Below, one piece after another: positions 9,362-20,100 of a DNA stretch of 64,000 nt. Position 1 is the stretch's first letter; every line of letters starts with the position of its first letter. The DNA lies in NCBI RefSeq assembly GCF_019429535.1, contig NZ_JAHXZM010000001.1, forward strand, positions 496,001 to 560,000, given 5' to 3'. The stretch comes from Sphingomonas citricola. GTDB lineage: Bacteria; Pseudomonadota; Alphaproteobacteria; Sphingomonadales; Sphingomonadaceae. Both the position numbers and the translations under genes were made by a program. The notes under the pieces were generated by a model. The model ran no database searches and was not told the origin of the DNA. It was given only the letters and a program-made list of their open reading frames with translations.

Positions 9362-9593
9362 CGAAATCCTCTCGAAAACCGTGAACGGCGGTCGGGCAGC
9401 ATCGCTGACCGACAGGCTCGCGCAGCGTTTATGCGCGGCAGCTCGACGAGGATAGGTATGGCAACATAGCTGCCCGTAATAACTTACAAATGTGACGATC
9501 GTGCAACACCCACCGAAAGCATGCCGCATTCTTGCTGGGGTGAAGCAAGCGGGATAGGGCTGCGTTGATGCCGATGCCGACACCAGCGCGAAC

Positions 9594-11918
9594 GTGAGTG
9601 GGGGATTGATCTTCGTCGCCGTGGGGGTGGTGCTTGCGGTCTTCTTCGCGCTGGCAGCGTCAATGCTCGCCGCCGGCCTGCGCGCGCGCTCGGCCGCTGC
9701 CGGTCTAGTCGGCACGCATGCGCGGCTGACGTCGTTGCTCGCCTCCGCGCCCGTACAGTCGCTGCTGATCGGTGCCGACGGCAGGGTCGAGGTTGCCGCG
9801 CGCGTGGCAGCGTGGCTTAACTGGTCTCATCCGCCGCGCAGCGTTGCGGAGCTTCGCACCGCCGACTGGGGACTAGTGACGGACGACGCATCGGTGTTGT
9901 CCCGCGACATCGACGCGCTCCTGCGCGCTGCGCGCCCCTTCACCCGCGTTGTGCGGACCGGCGACGGGGCGCGCGCGCTCAGCGTCATCGGCGAGCGGCG
10001 CGGTGACGAGGTGGTGTTGTGGTTCAGCGACGTCACCGCGAGCGAGGAGCAGTTCGCGCGGCTGCGGCAGGACGCGGCGGAGCTGAACGAAGCTTTTGCG
10101 GCGCTGAGCGGGCTGATCGAGGCGGCGCCGCTGCCGATGTGGTACCGCGACGCGGACCTGCAACTCGCGATGGTCAACTCGGCCTATGTCACCGCGGTCG
10201 AGGCGCGCGATGCGGCAAGCGTGATCGCGCGCGGGCTCGAGCTCACCGAAGGATCGGGGCAGGGCGGGCCGCGCGCGGGTGCGATCGCGGCGCGCGATAC
10301 CGGGCGACCGCAGCAGCGCGTGCTGCCCGCGACGATCGGCGGCGCGCGCCGCGCGCTCCGACTCCATGACGTGCCGCTGCCTGTCGGCGGGGTCGCCGGC
10401 TACGCGATCGACATCGAGGAGCTTGAACAGGCGAATGCGCGCGAGAAGCGCTTCGCCGAGGCGCAGCGCGCGATGCTCGATCGGCTGTCCGCTGGCGTCG
10501 TCCAGTTCGGGCGCGACCGGAGCCTCATCTTCTGCAATCAGCCGTTCCGCCGGATGTTCGCGATGCGCCGCGAATGGCTGTCGGATCGCCCCGAGTTCGA
10601 CCGCGTGCTCGAACGCATGCGCGAGGCCGGGCGCGTGCCCGAGGTGCGCGACTTTCCGGGCTGGAAGGCCGAGCGGCGCGGCTGGTTCCTCGCCGCCGAC
10701 GGCGCCGCGGAGGAGAATTGGCACCTGCCCGGCGGCACGCATCTGCGCGTGGTCGCGCAGCCGCTGCCCGACGGCGGACTGTTGCTGATCTTCGAGGATC
10801 GCACCGAGCAGGTCCAGCTCGCCAGCGCGCGCGACACGTTGCTGCGCGTTCGCACCGCGACGTTCGACAATCTGTTCGAGGCGCTGGGCGTGTTCGCCGC
10901 CGACGGCCGGCTGCAATTGTGGAACAACCGCTTTCGTGCTTTGTGGAATTTCGAGGAGGAGTTCCTCGCCGGCCACCCGCGCGTCGATGCGATCGCGGAG
11001 CGGCTGGCGCCGCAACTCGCCAACCAGGCGCGCGCCGCGCTCGTCTCTGAACTCGTCCGCTACGCGACGATCGAGCGCAAGCAGCGCGGCGGTCGCGTCG
11101 CGCTCGCCGACGGGCGTCATTTCGAGTTCGCGGCGGTGCCGTTGCCCGACGGCAACGCGCTGGTGACGATGCTCGACATCTCCGACAGCCGCCGGATCGA
11201 GCAGGCGCTGCGCGACCGCAACGAGGCGCTGGAGGCCGCGGACCGGGTCAAGACGGCGTTCGTCGCCAACATGAGCTACGAACTGCGCACGCCGCTAACC
11301 TCGATCAGCGGGTTCGCCGAGATGCTGCACGGTGGCTATGCCGGAACGCTGTCGGGCGAGGCGATTGCGTACGTCGATGCGATCCTCGACTCGGTCGAGC
11401 GGCTGGGCGTGTTGATCGACGACGTGCTCGACCTGACGCAGGCGGACAGTGCGACGCTGGAGCGCGAGGATATCGAACTCGGCGCGGTGGTGCGCGCCGC
11501 GGCGGATGCGCTGACCGCGTCGGCCAGGCGGCACCGAATCGAATTCGTGGTCGAGGTGCAGCGCACCGCCGGGCGCATCCATGCCGATCGACGCCGCATC
11601 CGCGAGGCGGTTGAGCATCTGCTGCGCCACGCGGTCGGTGCGACCCGCGCGGGCGGGCGCGTGCTGCTCCACGTCGACGGCGACTCGAAGCGCGCGCGGA
11701 TCGTCGTGTCCGACGACGGGGAGGGCATGACCGTCGAGGAGGCAGCGCGCGCGTTCGACCGCTTCGCCCAGCCCGGGATTACGCCGGGGCAGGAGCGCGC
11801 GCTAGGGCTGGGCCTGCCGCTCGCCAAGCAGTTTGTCGAGGCGCACGGGGGCACGGTGTCGCTGGTGAGCGAGCCGGGGCACGGTTCGCTCGTGACGGTC
11901 GAATTGCCGCGGCGATGA
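9594..11918 (+). CDS. divL: DivL-type tyrosine pseudo-histidine kinase
   Basis: A 774-residue membrane-anchored sensor. An N-terminal helix is followed by several PAS-type domains (residues ~45-530), a dimerisation/H-box helix pair and a HATPase domain. In the H-box the phospho-accepting His is replaced by Tyr562 (NMSYELRTPLTSISGF), as in Caulobacter DivL. The ATPase domain has weak boxes (HLLRHA, SDDGEGM, FDRFAQ, GLGLPLAKQF). In Caulobacter DivL modulates CckA and reads DivK to control CtrA and the cell cycle; the same role is inferred here. GTG start. Its stop overlaps tsaE by 4 bases (ATGA). Confidence 0.88.
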   Translation: MSGGLIFVAVGVVLAVFFALAASMLAAGLRARSAAAGLVGTHARLTSLLASAPVQSLLIGADGRVEVAARVAAWLNWSHPPRSVAELRTADWGLVTDDASVLSRDIDALLRAARPFTRVVRTGDGARALSVIGERRGDEVVLWFSDVTASEEQFARLRQDAAELNEAFAALSGLIEAAPLPMWYRDADLQLAMVNSAYVTAVEARDAASVIARGLELTEGSGQGGPRAGAIAARDTGRPQQRVLPATIGGARRALRLHDVPLPVGGVAGYAIDIEELEQANAREKRFAEAQRAMLDRLSAGVVQFGRDRSLIFCNQPFRRMFAMRREWLSDRPEFDRVLERMREAGRVPEVRDFPGWKAERRGWFLAADGAAEENWHLPGGTHLRVVAQPLPDGGLLLIFEDRTEQVQLASARDTLLRVRTATFDNLFEALGVFAADGRLQLWNNRFRALWNFEEEFLAGHPRVDAIAERLAPQLANQARAALVSELVRYATIERKQRGGRVALADGRHFEFAAVPLPDGNALVTMLDISDSRRIEQALRDRNEALEAADRVKTAFVANMSYELRTPLTSISGFAEMLHGGYAGTLSGEAIAYVDAILDSVERLGVLIDDVLDLTQADSATLEREDIELGAVVRAAADALTASARRHRIEFVVEVQRTAGRIHADRRRIREAVEHLLRHAVGATRAGGRVLLHVDGDSKRARIVVSDDGEGMTVEEAARAFDRFAQPGITPGQERALGLGLPLAKQFVEAHGGTVSLVSEPGHGSLVTVELPRR

Positions 11919-12370
11919 CGGGCACGCTAGTCCTGCCCGACGCGGCCGCGACCGAGGCGCTGGGACGTACGCTCGCGCCGGTGCTGCGCGCGGGCGACGT
12001 GGTGCTGTTGTCGGGCGGGCTCGGCATGGGGAAGACGAGTTTCGCACGCGGCGTGCTCGCGGGCCTCGGGCTCGCGGGCGAGGCGCCGAGCCCGACCTTC
12101 GCGATCCTGCAACCCTATGCCCCGCCCGAGGTGCGCCTTCCGGTGATGCACGCCGATCTCTACCGGATCGAGGATGCGGGCGAGCTCGAGGAACTGGGAC
12201 TCGCCGACGCGCTCTACGATTCGGCGCTGCTCGTCGAATGGCCCGAGCGGGTGCCCGCCAGCATCTGGCGCGATCCGCTGCGGCTCGACTTCGCCGTCGC
12301 ACCGGCGGGCGGGCGCGCCTTGACTTGGCATGCGTCGGCGGCATGGGAGTGGCGATGGGTACCGAGATGA
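11915..12370 (+). CDS. tsaE: tRNA t6A biosynthesis ATPase TsaE
   Basis: A 151-residue P-loop protein that works with TsaB and TsaD in the threonylcarbamoyl (t6A37) modification of tRNAs. Walker A is SGGLGMGKTSFARG near residue 34, and SPTFAILQPY follows as in the family. HADLYRIEDAGELEELGL is the diagnostic central block. It overlaps divL by 4 bases and the next gene by 4 bases, which indicates translational coupling in one operon. Confidence 0.93.
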   Translation: MTGTLVLPDAAATEALGRTLAPVLRAGDVVLLSGGLGMGKTSFARGVLAGLGLAGEAPSPTFAILQPYAPPEVRLPVMHADLYRIEDAGELEELGLADALYDSALLVEWPERVPASIWRDPLRLDFAVAPAGGRALTWHASAAWEWRWVPR

Positions 12371-13374
12371 CTTCCGGCGCGCCGATGCCCGGCGACATGA
12401 TCCCGCCGGCACATGCCGCCACGTTCCTCGACACCGCGGGCTGGCACGGCGCCACGATTGCGCCGCTCGCCGGTGATGCGTCGTTCCGGCGCTATTTTCG
12501 CGTCGAGGCGGGGGGGCGTCGCGCGGTGCTGATGGATGCGCCGCCGCCGCACGAGGATCCGCGCCCGTTCATCAGCGTCGCGGCGTGGCTAGGGGAGCGC
12601 GGGTTCGCCGCGCCCGCGATCCACGCGATCGATCTTGACCGCGGGCTGGTGCTGCTGGAGGATTTCGGCGACGTGCGGATGCGCGAAACGGTCGACGCCG
12701 ACGCCGACGCGCTGGTGCCGCTCTATTCGTCCGCCGTCGACGTGCTGGTCGCGTTGCACCAGCATCCCGCTGGCGCGTGGCGCGCCTACGACCGCGCGGA
12801 ATTGCAGCGCGAGGCGGGATTGCTGGTCGACTGGTTCTGTCCGGCGATCGGGCTCGACGTCGACGCGCACGGCTACCGTGCTGCGTGGGACGAGGTGCTG
12901 CATCATGCGCTGACCGAGCGGCCGGTGACGGTGCTGCGCGACTATCACGCCGAGAATTTGATGCTGGTGGGGCCCGAGCGCGCGCTCGGACTGCTCGATT
13001 TCCAGGACGCGCTCGCGGGGCATCCGGCCTACGATCTCGTGTCGTTGTTGCAGGACGCGCGCCGCGACGTGGAGCCGTCGATCGAGGAGGCGATGCTCGC
13101 GCGCTATACTGCCGCAACGGGCGCGGGATCGGCGTTTCTCGATGCCTATCACGTGCTCGGCGCGCAGCGGAACGCGAAGATTGTCGGCATCTTCACGCGG
13201 TTGTGGAAGCGCGACGGCAAGCCGCGCTATCCCGCCTTGTGCCCGCGAGTCTGGGCGTATCTGGAACGCGACCTGAGCCATCCCGTGCTCGCCCCCGTCG
13301 CACGCTGGTTCGACGCGAACATCCCGCCCGAACTACGCGGCGATCCGATGCTGGTGCGCGGAGCCGCGGCGTGA
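12367..13374 (+). CDS. amgK: anomeric amino-sugar kinase AmgK (APH-fold)
   Basis: A 335-residue aminoglycoside-phosphotransferase-fold kinase: SDASFRRYF-like nucleotide loop (GDASFRRYFRV), LLEDFGD hinge, catalytic loop DYHAENLML and Mg-binding LLDFQDA. Adjacent to a MurU-type nucleotidyltransferase, it most likely phosphorylates MurNAc/GlcNAc at the anomeric carbon in peptidoglycan recycling. In Pseudomonas putida the AmgK-MurU route bypasses de novo UDP-MurNAc synthesis and confers fosfomycin tolerance. ATG 12367 is chosen because it overlaps the tsaE stop (ATGA); ATG 12355 is possible. Confidence 0.85.
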   Translation: MTSGAPMPGDMIPPAHAATFLDTAGWHGATIAPLAGDASFRRYFRVEAGGRRAVLMDAPPPHEDPRPFISVAAWLGERGFAAPAIHAIDLDRGLVLLEDFGDVRMRETVDADADALVPLYSSAVDVLVALHQHPAGAWRAYDRAELQREAGLLVDWFCPAIGLDVDAHGYRAAWDEVLHHALTERPVTVLRDYHAENLMLVGPERALGLLDFQDALAGHPAYDLVSLLQDARRDVEPSIEEAMLARYTAATGAGSAFLDAYHVLGAQRNAKIVGIFTRLWKRDGKPRYPALCPRVWAYLERDLSHPVLAPVARWFDANIPPELRGDPMLVRGAAA

Positions 13375-14126
13375 CGCGCCCGCGCTACATCCGTCCGGTG
13401 CCCGAAGCCGGGGTCCCGAAGACCGCGATGGTGATGGCGGCGGGTCTGGGCAAGCGGATGCGCCCGTTGACCGCACTTCGCCCGAAGCCGCTGATCACGG
13501 TCGCGGGCAAGCCGCTGATCGATCACGTGTTCGACCGGTTGCGCGATGCCGGGGTCGAGCGCGCGGTCGTCAACGTCCATTACCTCGCCGACGCGCTGGA
13601 GGCGCATGTCACGCACCGCGTCTCCGGGCTCGACGTCGTCGTGTCCGACGAGCGCGCGCAGTTGCTCGAAACCGGCGGTGGTCTGGTCAAGGCACGCGAG
13701 ATGCTGGGCGACGCGCCGTTCCTGGTCGTCAACAGCGACAATCTGTGGCTCGACGGGCCGACCGACGCGATCCGGCTGCTCGCGTCGCACTGGGACGACG
13801 CGGCGATGGACGCACTTCTGCTGCTGGTGCCCTACGCACGCGCGCACAACCATCGCGGGCAGGGTGACTTCCATATTGATGCCGGGGGTCGGATCACCGG
13901 GCGGCGTCGGCCGGGCCGGGTCGCGCCGTTCGTCTATACCGGCGTGCAGATCCTCTCACCGCGCGTCATCGCCGACTGGCCCGAGGGGCCGTTCTCGACC
14001 AATTTGTTCTGGGACCGCGCGATCGCCGCGGGGCGCGCGTACGGCGTGGTCCATCAGGGGTTGTGGTTCGACGTCGGCACGCCGGGTGCGATCGCGCGGA
14101 CCGAAGCGATCCTCGCGGATGGCTGA
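13371..14126 (+). CDS. murU: N-acetylmuramate 1-phosphate uridylyltransferase MurU
   Basis: A 251-residue sugar-nucleotidyltransferase with signature MVMAAGLGKRMRPLTALRPKPL, substrate segment LLETGGGLVKA and NSDNLW metal site. Adjacent to amgK it should convert MurNAc-1-P and UTP to UDP-MurNAc. The annotation as MurU rather than a mannose-1-P guanylyltransferase rests on the AmgK partner. Start GTG 13371 overlaps the amgK stop (GTGA). Confidence 0.83.
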   Translation: MTRPRYIRPVPEAGVPKTAMVMAAGLGKRMRPLTALRPKPLITVAGKPLIDHVFDRLRDAGVERAVVNVHYLADALEAHVTHRVSGLDVVVSDERAQLLETGGGLVKAREMLGDAPFLVVNSDNLWLDGPTDAIRLLASHWDDAAMDALLLLVPYARAHNHRGQGDFHIDAGGRITGRRRPGRVAPFVYTGVQILSPRVIADWPEGPFSTNLFWDRAIAAGRAYGVVHQGLWFDVGTPGAIARTEAILADG

Positions 14127-14132
14127 ACGCCG

Positions 14133-17105
14133 GTGAGCGAGGAGCGGGGGCTCCATCTTTACACGATACCGGCGCACCGGGCGATCGCCGACGCGGCGGT
14201 GGCTGGGTTGCTGCGGCGGTTCGGCGACGATCGACTGACGCTCGCACGCGGACTGGTACTGGTGCCCAACAACCGCGCAGGCATCGCGATGACCCGCGCG
14301 TTCGTCCGCGCGAGCGGCGGCGCGTTACTGCTGCCGCGGATCGTCAGCCTCGCGGGCGACGACCTGGGCGAGGCATTGGGCGCCGCGCTCGACCCCGCGG
14401 GTGTGACGCCGCTGCTGCCGCCCGCGATCGACCCGCTCCAGCGCCGCATGGTGCTCGCGCGCATGGTCGAGGAGGAGCGCGCGCGCACCGGGCAGCCCGT
14501 CGATGCGGCGGAGGCGGTGCGGTTGGCGGGCGATCTCGCGCGGACGCTCGACCAGTTGATCGTCGAGGAGGTCGCGCCGGAACGGCTGGCCGAGATCGAT
14601 CCGGGTGAGGGGCTGACCGAACATTGGCAGCGCGCCCTCGAGCTGTTCCGGATCGTGCTCGATCGCTGGCCGGCGGAGCGTGAACGCCTCGGGCGGATCG
14701 AGGCGGGGGTGCGGCGGATCGCGCTGCTCGACGCGCAGGCGGCGCGGTGGCGTGAGCGCCCGCCGGCGGGCTTCGTCTGCGCGATCGGTATCACCGACCC
14801 TGCGCCCGCGATCGCGCGGCTGCTGCGCGTCGTGGCGGGATTGCCGCAGGGCATGGTCGCGTTCGCCAACCTCGACACGCGGATGCCCGAGGAGGAGTGG
14901 GACGCGCTCGGCCCGCACCTGCCCGATCCGGTGACCGGGCTGCGGCGCCGTTCGATCGAGGTACATCCGCAGTTCCACCTGAAGCTGATCCTCGACCGTA
15001 TGGGCGTCGGTCGCGGTGAGGTGCGCACCTGGGTCGGCGGCACCGACCATGACGCGAGCGCGGTGCGCGGCCGGGCGATCGCCAACGCGCTGGCCCCGGC
15101 CGATTTCACCGGCAAGTGGACCGATCTCGACGCATCCGAGCGGCGGCTGACCGGGGTCGAGTTGGCCGAACTCGCCACCCCGGGTGAGGAAGCGCAGGCA
15201 ATCGCGCTCGCGATGCGCGAGTGGATCGAGCAGACGGGGCGGACCGCGGCGCTCGTCACTCCCGACCGTGCGCTCGCCCGGCGCGTGGCGGCGCATTGCG
15301 CGCGCTGGGGCATCCCGATCGACGACAGCGCTGGGCGCGCGCTGTCGATCCTGCCGCCGGGCACGCTGCTGCTCGCGATCGTCGAGGCGGCGGCGCAGGA
15401 TTTCGCGCCGATGGCACTGCTGACGCTGCTCAAGCATCCGTTGGTCAGGAGTGGCGAGGCGCGGGGGCGTTGGCTGGAGGGTGTGCGCCGGCTCGACCGT
15501 GCGCTCCGCGGACCGCGCCCGGCACCGGGGCTCGCCGGGATCACCGCGCATCTCAACGACGGGCCGGAGCGCGAACGCGACCTGCGCCGCGCCGCGCTTG
15601 CATGGTGGGAAGAGGCGCGCGCGCTGCTCGAGCCGGTCGCGGCGGTGTTCGCGAGCGGTACGTCGAGCCTCCCCGAGCTGGTCGCGGGGCTGCGCGTGTC
15701 GGCGCAGGCACTCGCGGGCGACGAGGTGTGGCGCGGCCCCGCGGGTCAGTGCGCCGCCGAACTGCTGACCAATTTGGAACGGCAGGCGCCGCTCGGTCCC
15801 GCGAATGCCTCCGCGGCAGGGTTCGCGCCGCTGCTGCGCCTATTGATGGACGAGGTCGCGGTCAGGCAGATTCAGGGCGAACACCCGAGGCTGGCGATTT
15901 ACGGCCTGATCGAGGCGCGGTTGCAGACCGCAGATCTGATGATCCTGGGCGGGTTGAACGAGGGGGTATGGCCCGGCAACCCGCCCCCCGACCCGTGGCT
16001 CGCGCCGCGTATCCGCGCCGAGCTGGGCTTGTCGGGGTTGCAGCGCGCGATCGGCACCGCGGCGCACGATTTCGGAAAGGGGCTGGGCGCGCCGCAGGTG
16101 TTGATCACGCGCAGCCGGCGCGATGCACGCAGCCCCGCGCTCGCGTCACGTTTCTGGCTGCGGCTGGAGGCGATGGCGGGCACGCGGTTCGTGCGCGCGC
16201 ACCGGTTGGAGCGGTGGACGCGGTTGCTCGACGACGGCGCGACGCCCGAGCCCGTCGCGCGCCCCGCGCCGGTGCCGCGCGCGGATCTGCGGCCCAAGAG
16301 TATCTCGGTCACCGAGGTCGACCGGTTGAAGGCCGATCCGTTCGCCTTCTACGCGCGGCGTATTCTTAAACTGATGCCACTCGACGCGGTCGATGCCGAT
16401 CCGAGTGCGGCGTGGCGCGGTACCGCGGTCCACGGCGTGCTGGAGGAATGGGCGAAGCACGATGCGTGCGCGCCCGATCGGCTGGTGCCGCGCGCGCTCG
16501 AGATGCTCGACGACCCCGCCGCGCACCCGCTGCTACGCGCGCTCTGGCAGCCGCGGCTGATCGCGGGGATCGAGTGGATCGCCGCGACGATGCAGGCGAA
16601 CCGCGCCGAGGGGCGCGATATTCTTGCGGCGGAAGGTCAAGGCAATACGCAGCTGTCCGGGATCAAGCTGACCGGGCGCTTCGATCGCGTCGACCGCGCC
16701 GCGGACGGATCGATCGTGGTGGTCGATTACAAGACCGGCAAGGCGCCGTCGGTCGCGGCGGTACGCGGCGGGTTCAATCTGCAATTGGGGCTGCTCGGTG
16801 CGATGGCGGAGGCAGGCGCGTTCGAGGGCGTGTCGGGACGCGCGGGCGGGTTCGAATATTGGTCGCTTGCCAAGGGGCGCGACGGGTTCGGCGCGGTGAC
16901 CAGCCCGGCAGACCCCGCGGGCAAGAACGGGCGTATCATGACCGACGATTTCACCCGCGCCGCGCGCGACAGCTTCGCTGAGGCCGCGGGGCGTTGGTTG
17001 ACCGGCGAGGAAGCGTTCGTTGCCAAGCTGCACCCGGAGTTTGCGCCGTTCGCCGAATACGATCAGTTGATGCGCAGCGACGAATGGTATGGCCGTGAAC
17101 GCTGA
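14133..17105 (+). CDS. addB: double-strand break repair protein AddB
   Basis: A 990-residue protein of the alphaproteobacterial AddB type. The N-terminal part is a helicase-like fold with a degenerate motor (LVPNNRAGIAMTRAF). The middle contains LMILGGLNEGVWPGNPPPDPW. The C-terminal RecB-family nuclease has GRFDRVDRAADGSIVVVDYKTGK near residue 865. With AddA it resects double-strand ends and loads RecA. GTG start, 6 bases after murU; its last 17 bases overlap addA. Confidence 0.96.
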   Translation: MSEERGLHLYTIPAHRAIADAAVAGLLRRFGDDRLTLARGLVLVPNNRAGIAMTRAFVRASGGALLLPRIVSLAGDDLGEALGAALDPAGVTPLLPPAIDPLQRRMVLARMVEEERARTGQPVDAAEAVRLAGDLARTLDQLIVEEVAPERLAEIDPGEGLTEHWQRALELFRIVLDRWPAERERLGRIEAGVRRIALLDAQAARWRERPPAGFVCAIGITDPAPAIARLLRVVAGLPQGMVAFANLDTRMPEEEWDALGPHLPDPVTGLRRRSIEVHPQFHLKLILDRMGVGRGEVRTWVGGTDHDASAVRGRAIANALAPADFTGKWTDLDASERRLTGVELAELATPGEEAQAIALAMREWIEQTGRTAALVTPDRALARRVAAHCARWGIPIDDSAGRALSILPPGTLLLAIVEAAAQDFAPMALLTLLKHPLVRSGEARGRWLEGVRRLDRALRGPRPAPGLAGITAHLNDGPERERDLRRAALAWWEEARALLEPVAAVFASGTSSLPELVAGLRVSAQALAGDEVWRGPAGQCAAELLTNLERQAPLGPANASAAGFAPLLRLLMDEVAVRQIQGEHPRLAIYGLIEARLQTADLMILGGLNEGVWPGNPPPDPWLAPRIRAELGLSGLQRAIGTAAHDFGKGLGAPQVLITRSRRDARSPALASRFWLRLEAMAGTRFVRAHRLERWTRLLDDGATPEPVARPAPVPRADLRPKSISVTEVDRLKADPFAFYARRILKLMPLDAVDADPSAAWRGTAVHGVLEEWAKHDACAPDRLVPRALEMLDDPAAHPLLRALWQPRLIAGIEWIAATMQANRAEGRDILAAEGQGNTQLSGIKLTGRFDRVDRAADGSIVVVDYKTGKAPSVAAVRGGFNLQLGLLGAMAEAGAFEGVSGRAGGFEYWSLAKGRDGFGAVTSPADPAGKNGRIMTDDFTRAARDSFAEAAGRWLTGEEAFVAKLHPEFAPFAEYDQLMRSDEWYGRER

Positions 17106-20100
17106 CGCGCTCGCGCCTTTGCCCGCGCTCCAGGGTGACCAGCAGCGCGCGAGCAACCCCGACGCGCACGTCTGGCTGTCCGCCTCGGCGGGGACTGGCA
17201 AGACGCAGGTGCTCGCCGCGCGCGTGTTCCGCCTGCTGCTGGGCGGGACTGATCCCTCGGCGATCCTGTGCCTGACCTTCACCAAGGCGGGCGCGGCGGA
17301 GATGACCGCGCGGATCAGCCGCCGGCTCGCCGCCTGGGTGCGGATGGACGACACCGCGTTGTTCTCTGACTTGCGGGCGTTGGGCGAGCCGGGCGATCCG
17401 CGGCAGATCGCACGCGCGCGCACCCTGTTCGCCAAGGTGCTCGATGCGCCGGGCGGCGGCTTGCGTATCCTGACGATCCATGGTTTCTGCCAGAGCCTGC
17501 TCGCGTCGTTCCCGGTCGAAGCGGGGTTCGTTCCCGGCTTCCGCCCGATCGAGCCGCGCGAGGAAGCTTTGCTCCGGCGGCAGGCATTGTCCGACATGCT
17601 GGTTGCCGCCGATCGTGAAGGACGAGACGCGCCGGTCGCGACGATCGGCGCGCTGAGCGTCCGGCTGGGCGAGCAGGGGGCAGAGCAGTTCCTGCACGAG
17701 TGCGCGCGTGCCGGGAGCGCGCTCGAAGCGCTGCCGAGTGGGATCGGCGCGTTTATCCGTGGTGCGCTGGGCGTGCCGCTCGGCGATATCGACGCGCACG
17801 TGCGCGAGCGGTGCGCGGGGCTGGACGAGCGCGCGATCGGGCGCATTGCGGCGGCGAATGCGGCCTGGGGTACGGCGACTGGGCTCAAGCACGCCGACAC
17901 GGTCGCGGCTTGGCTCGCCGCTGACGTGGCGGGTCGGGTCGAACAGCTGAGCGCGCTGATGGCGGTGGTCCGCACGGGCACAGGCGAACCCCGCAAGGCG
18001 TCGGCGAAGCTGATCGCGGCGGAGGCCGGTTACGTCGCGCTCGCCGACGAGCTCGGCCACGCGTGTGCCGATCTGCTGGGGTTGCAGGTGCGCGCCGCCT
18101 ACGCCGACCTGCTCGGCTCGGCGCTGGAGGTCGGGCGCGAATATGCGCGCGGCTATGCGGCGGCGAAGCGGCGCGCGGGCGCGGTCGATTTCGACGATTT
18201 GATCCGAGCGACGGTAAACCTGCTGAGGCAGGAAGGGATCGGCGAGTGGATCCGCTACAAGCTCGATCAGGTCACCGAGCATGTGCTGGTCGACGAGGCG
18301 CAGGACACCAATGTCGCGCAGTGGACGATCATCCGCGCGATGGTGGACGAATATTTCGTCGGACGCGGAGTCTACGCGCCGTCGGTGCGGACGCTGTTCA
18401 CGGTCGGCGACACCAAGCAGGCGATCTTCGGCTTCCAGGGCACCGACCCGGTCAACTTCATGGCGGCCGAGCGGTATTTCGAGGCGCGCGCGGCGATGGT
18501 CGCGGGCGACGATGACATGGAGGCGGGCGAACGCGGACTGCCGTTCGACCGATTGTCGCTGGTCGACTCGTTCCGCTCGACCGCGCCGGTGCTCGAGTTC
18601 GTCGACGCCGCGATCGAGCATGTCGGGCCGACGCAGTTCGCGGGCGAAGACATGATCCCGCCGCACGGCAGCCGGATCGCCGGGCCGGGGCAGGTGATGC
18701 TGATCCCCGCCATTGCCGCCGGCGCGAGTGAGGCGGAGGAAGGCGGCGAGGAGGGCTGGATCGACGATGCCGTGCGCGCCAATGCGACGCGGATCGCGAA
18801 GCTGGTACGTGGCTGGCTGGACGACGGGCTGATGCTGGAGAGCAAGGGCCGCCCACTTCGCCCCGAGGACGTGATGATTCTCGTCAAGCGGCGCGGCGAA
18901 CTGGCGCAACTGCTCGTCGCCAGGCTCTATGCCGAGGGGGTGCCGGTCGCGGGCGTCGACCGGTTGCGATTAAGCGCGCCGCTGGCGGTGCAGGATCTGC
19001 TCGCCGCGATCCGCTTCGTGCTGCAACCCGATGATGATCTAAGCCTCGCCAATCTGCTCGTCTCGCCGCTGATCGGCTGGACGCAGGACGAGCTGCTGGC
19101 GCGCGCGGTGCCGCGCAAGGGAGCGCTGTGGCGGCACCTGACCAAGACGGTGCCGTCGCTGCTCGGCGACCTCGAGCTGATGCTGGCGCGCGCCGACTTC
19201 CGCACGCCGTACCAGTTCCTTGAGATGATCCTGTCGGGGCCGCTGGAGGGGCGGCGCAAGCTGTTGTCGCGACTGGGTGAGGAAGCGCGCGACCCAATCG
19301 AGGAACTGCTCAACGCCGCGCTCGATTTCGAGACCACGACCACGCCGTCGCTGCAACGCTTCCTCGACTGGTTCGAGCGCGACGAGGTGGAGATCGTGCG
19401 CGACGCCGCCGCGCCGCTCGACGCGGTGCGCGTGATGACCGCGCATGGCGCGAAGGGATTGCAGGCGCCGCTCGTCATTCTGGCGGACGCGACCGCCGAT
19501 CCCGATTCGTCCCCGCGCTCGACCGTGATGTGGCAGCCCGGCGGGCTCGACGAGCCGATCCCGGTGTTCCGCCCGCGCAAAGGAGAGCGCGCGGGCGAGA
19601 TCGACGCGGCGCTGGCCGAGACCGAGCGGCGCGAGCGCGAGGAGCATTGGCGGCTGTTCTACGTCGCGGCGACGCGCGCGGAGGAACGGCTGGTGGTGAC
19701 CGGTTCCCTCAGTGCGAAGTGGAAGGGCGAGGCCCCGCCCGCGAGCTGGTACGCCGTGACCGAGCGGACGCTCGATGCGCTCGGCGTGGCAAGCGCAGAC
19801 GGTGAGCCGCGCGTGTTCGCGGGGAGCGAACCCCGCGCGCCCGTGCCGCTCCGTGGCGCGACCACAACCGAAGCGCGTGACGACTTGCCGCTGCCCGCCT
19901 GGGCCCGCGAGCTGGCGCCCGAGGAGCAGCGTCCGCCGCGGCCGCTCGCGCCTTCGTCGCTGGGCGAGGATGACGCGGGCGATGCGCCGCCGACGCCCGA
20001 GATGCAGGCGGCGGCGGAACGTGGCACGCTGATGCACGCATTGTTCGAGCGATTGCCGGCGGTCGCGCCGGCCGCGCGCGAGGGGGCGGCGGATGCATGG

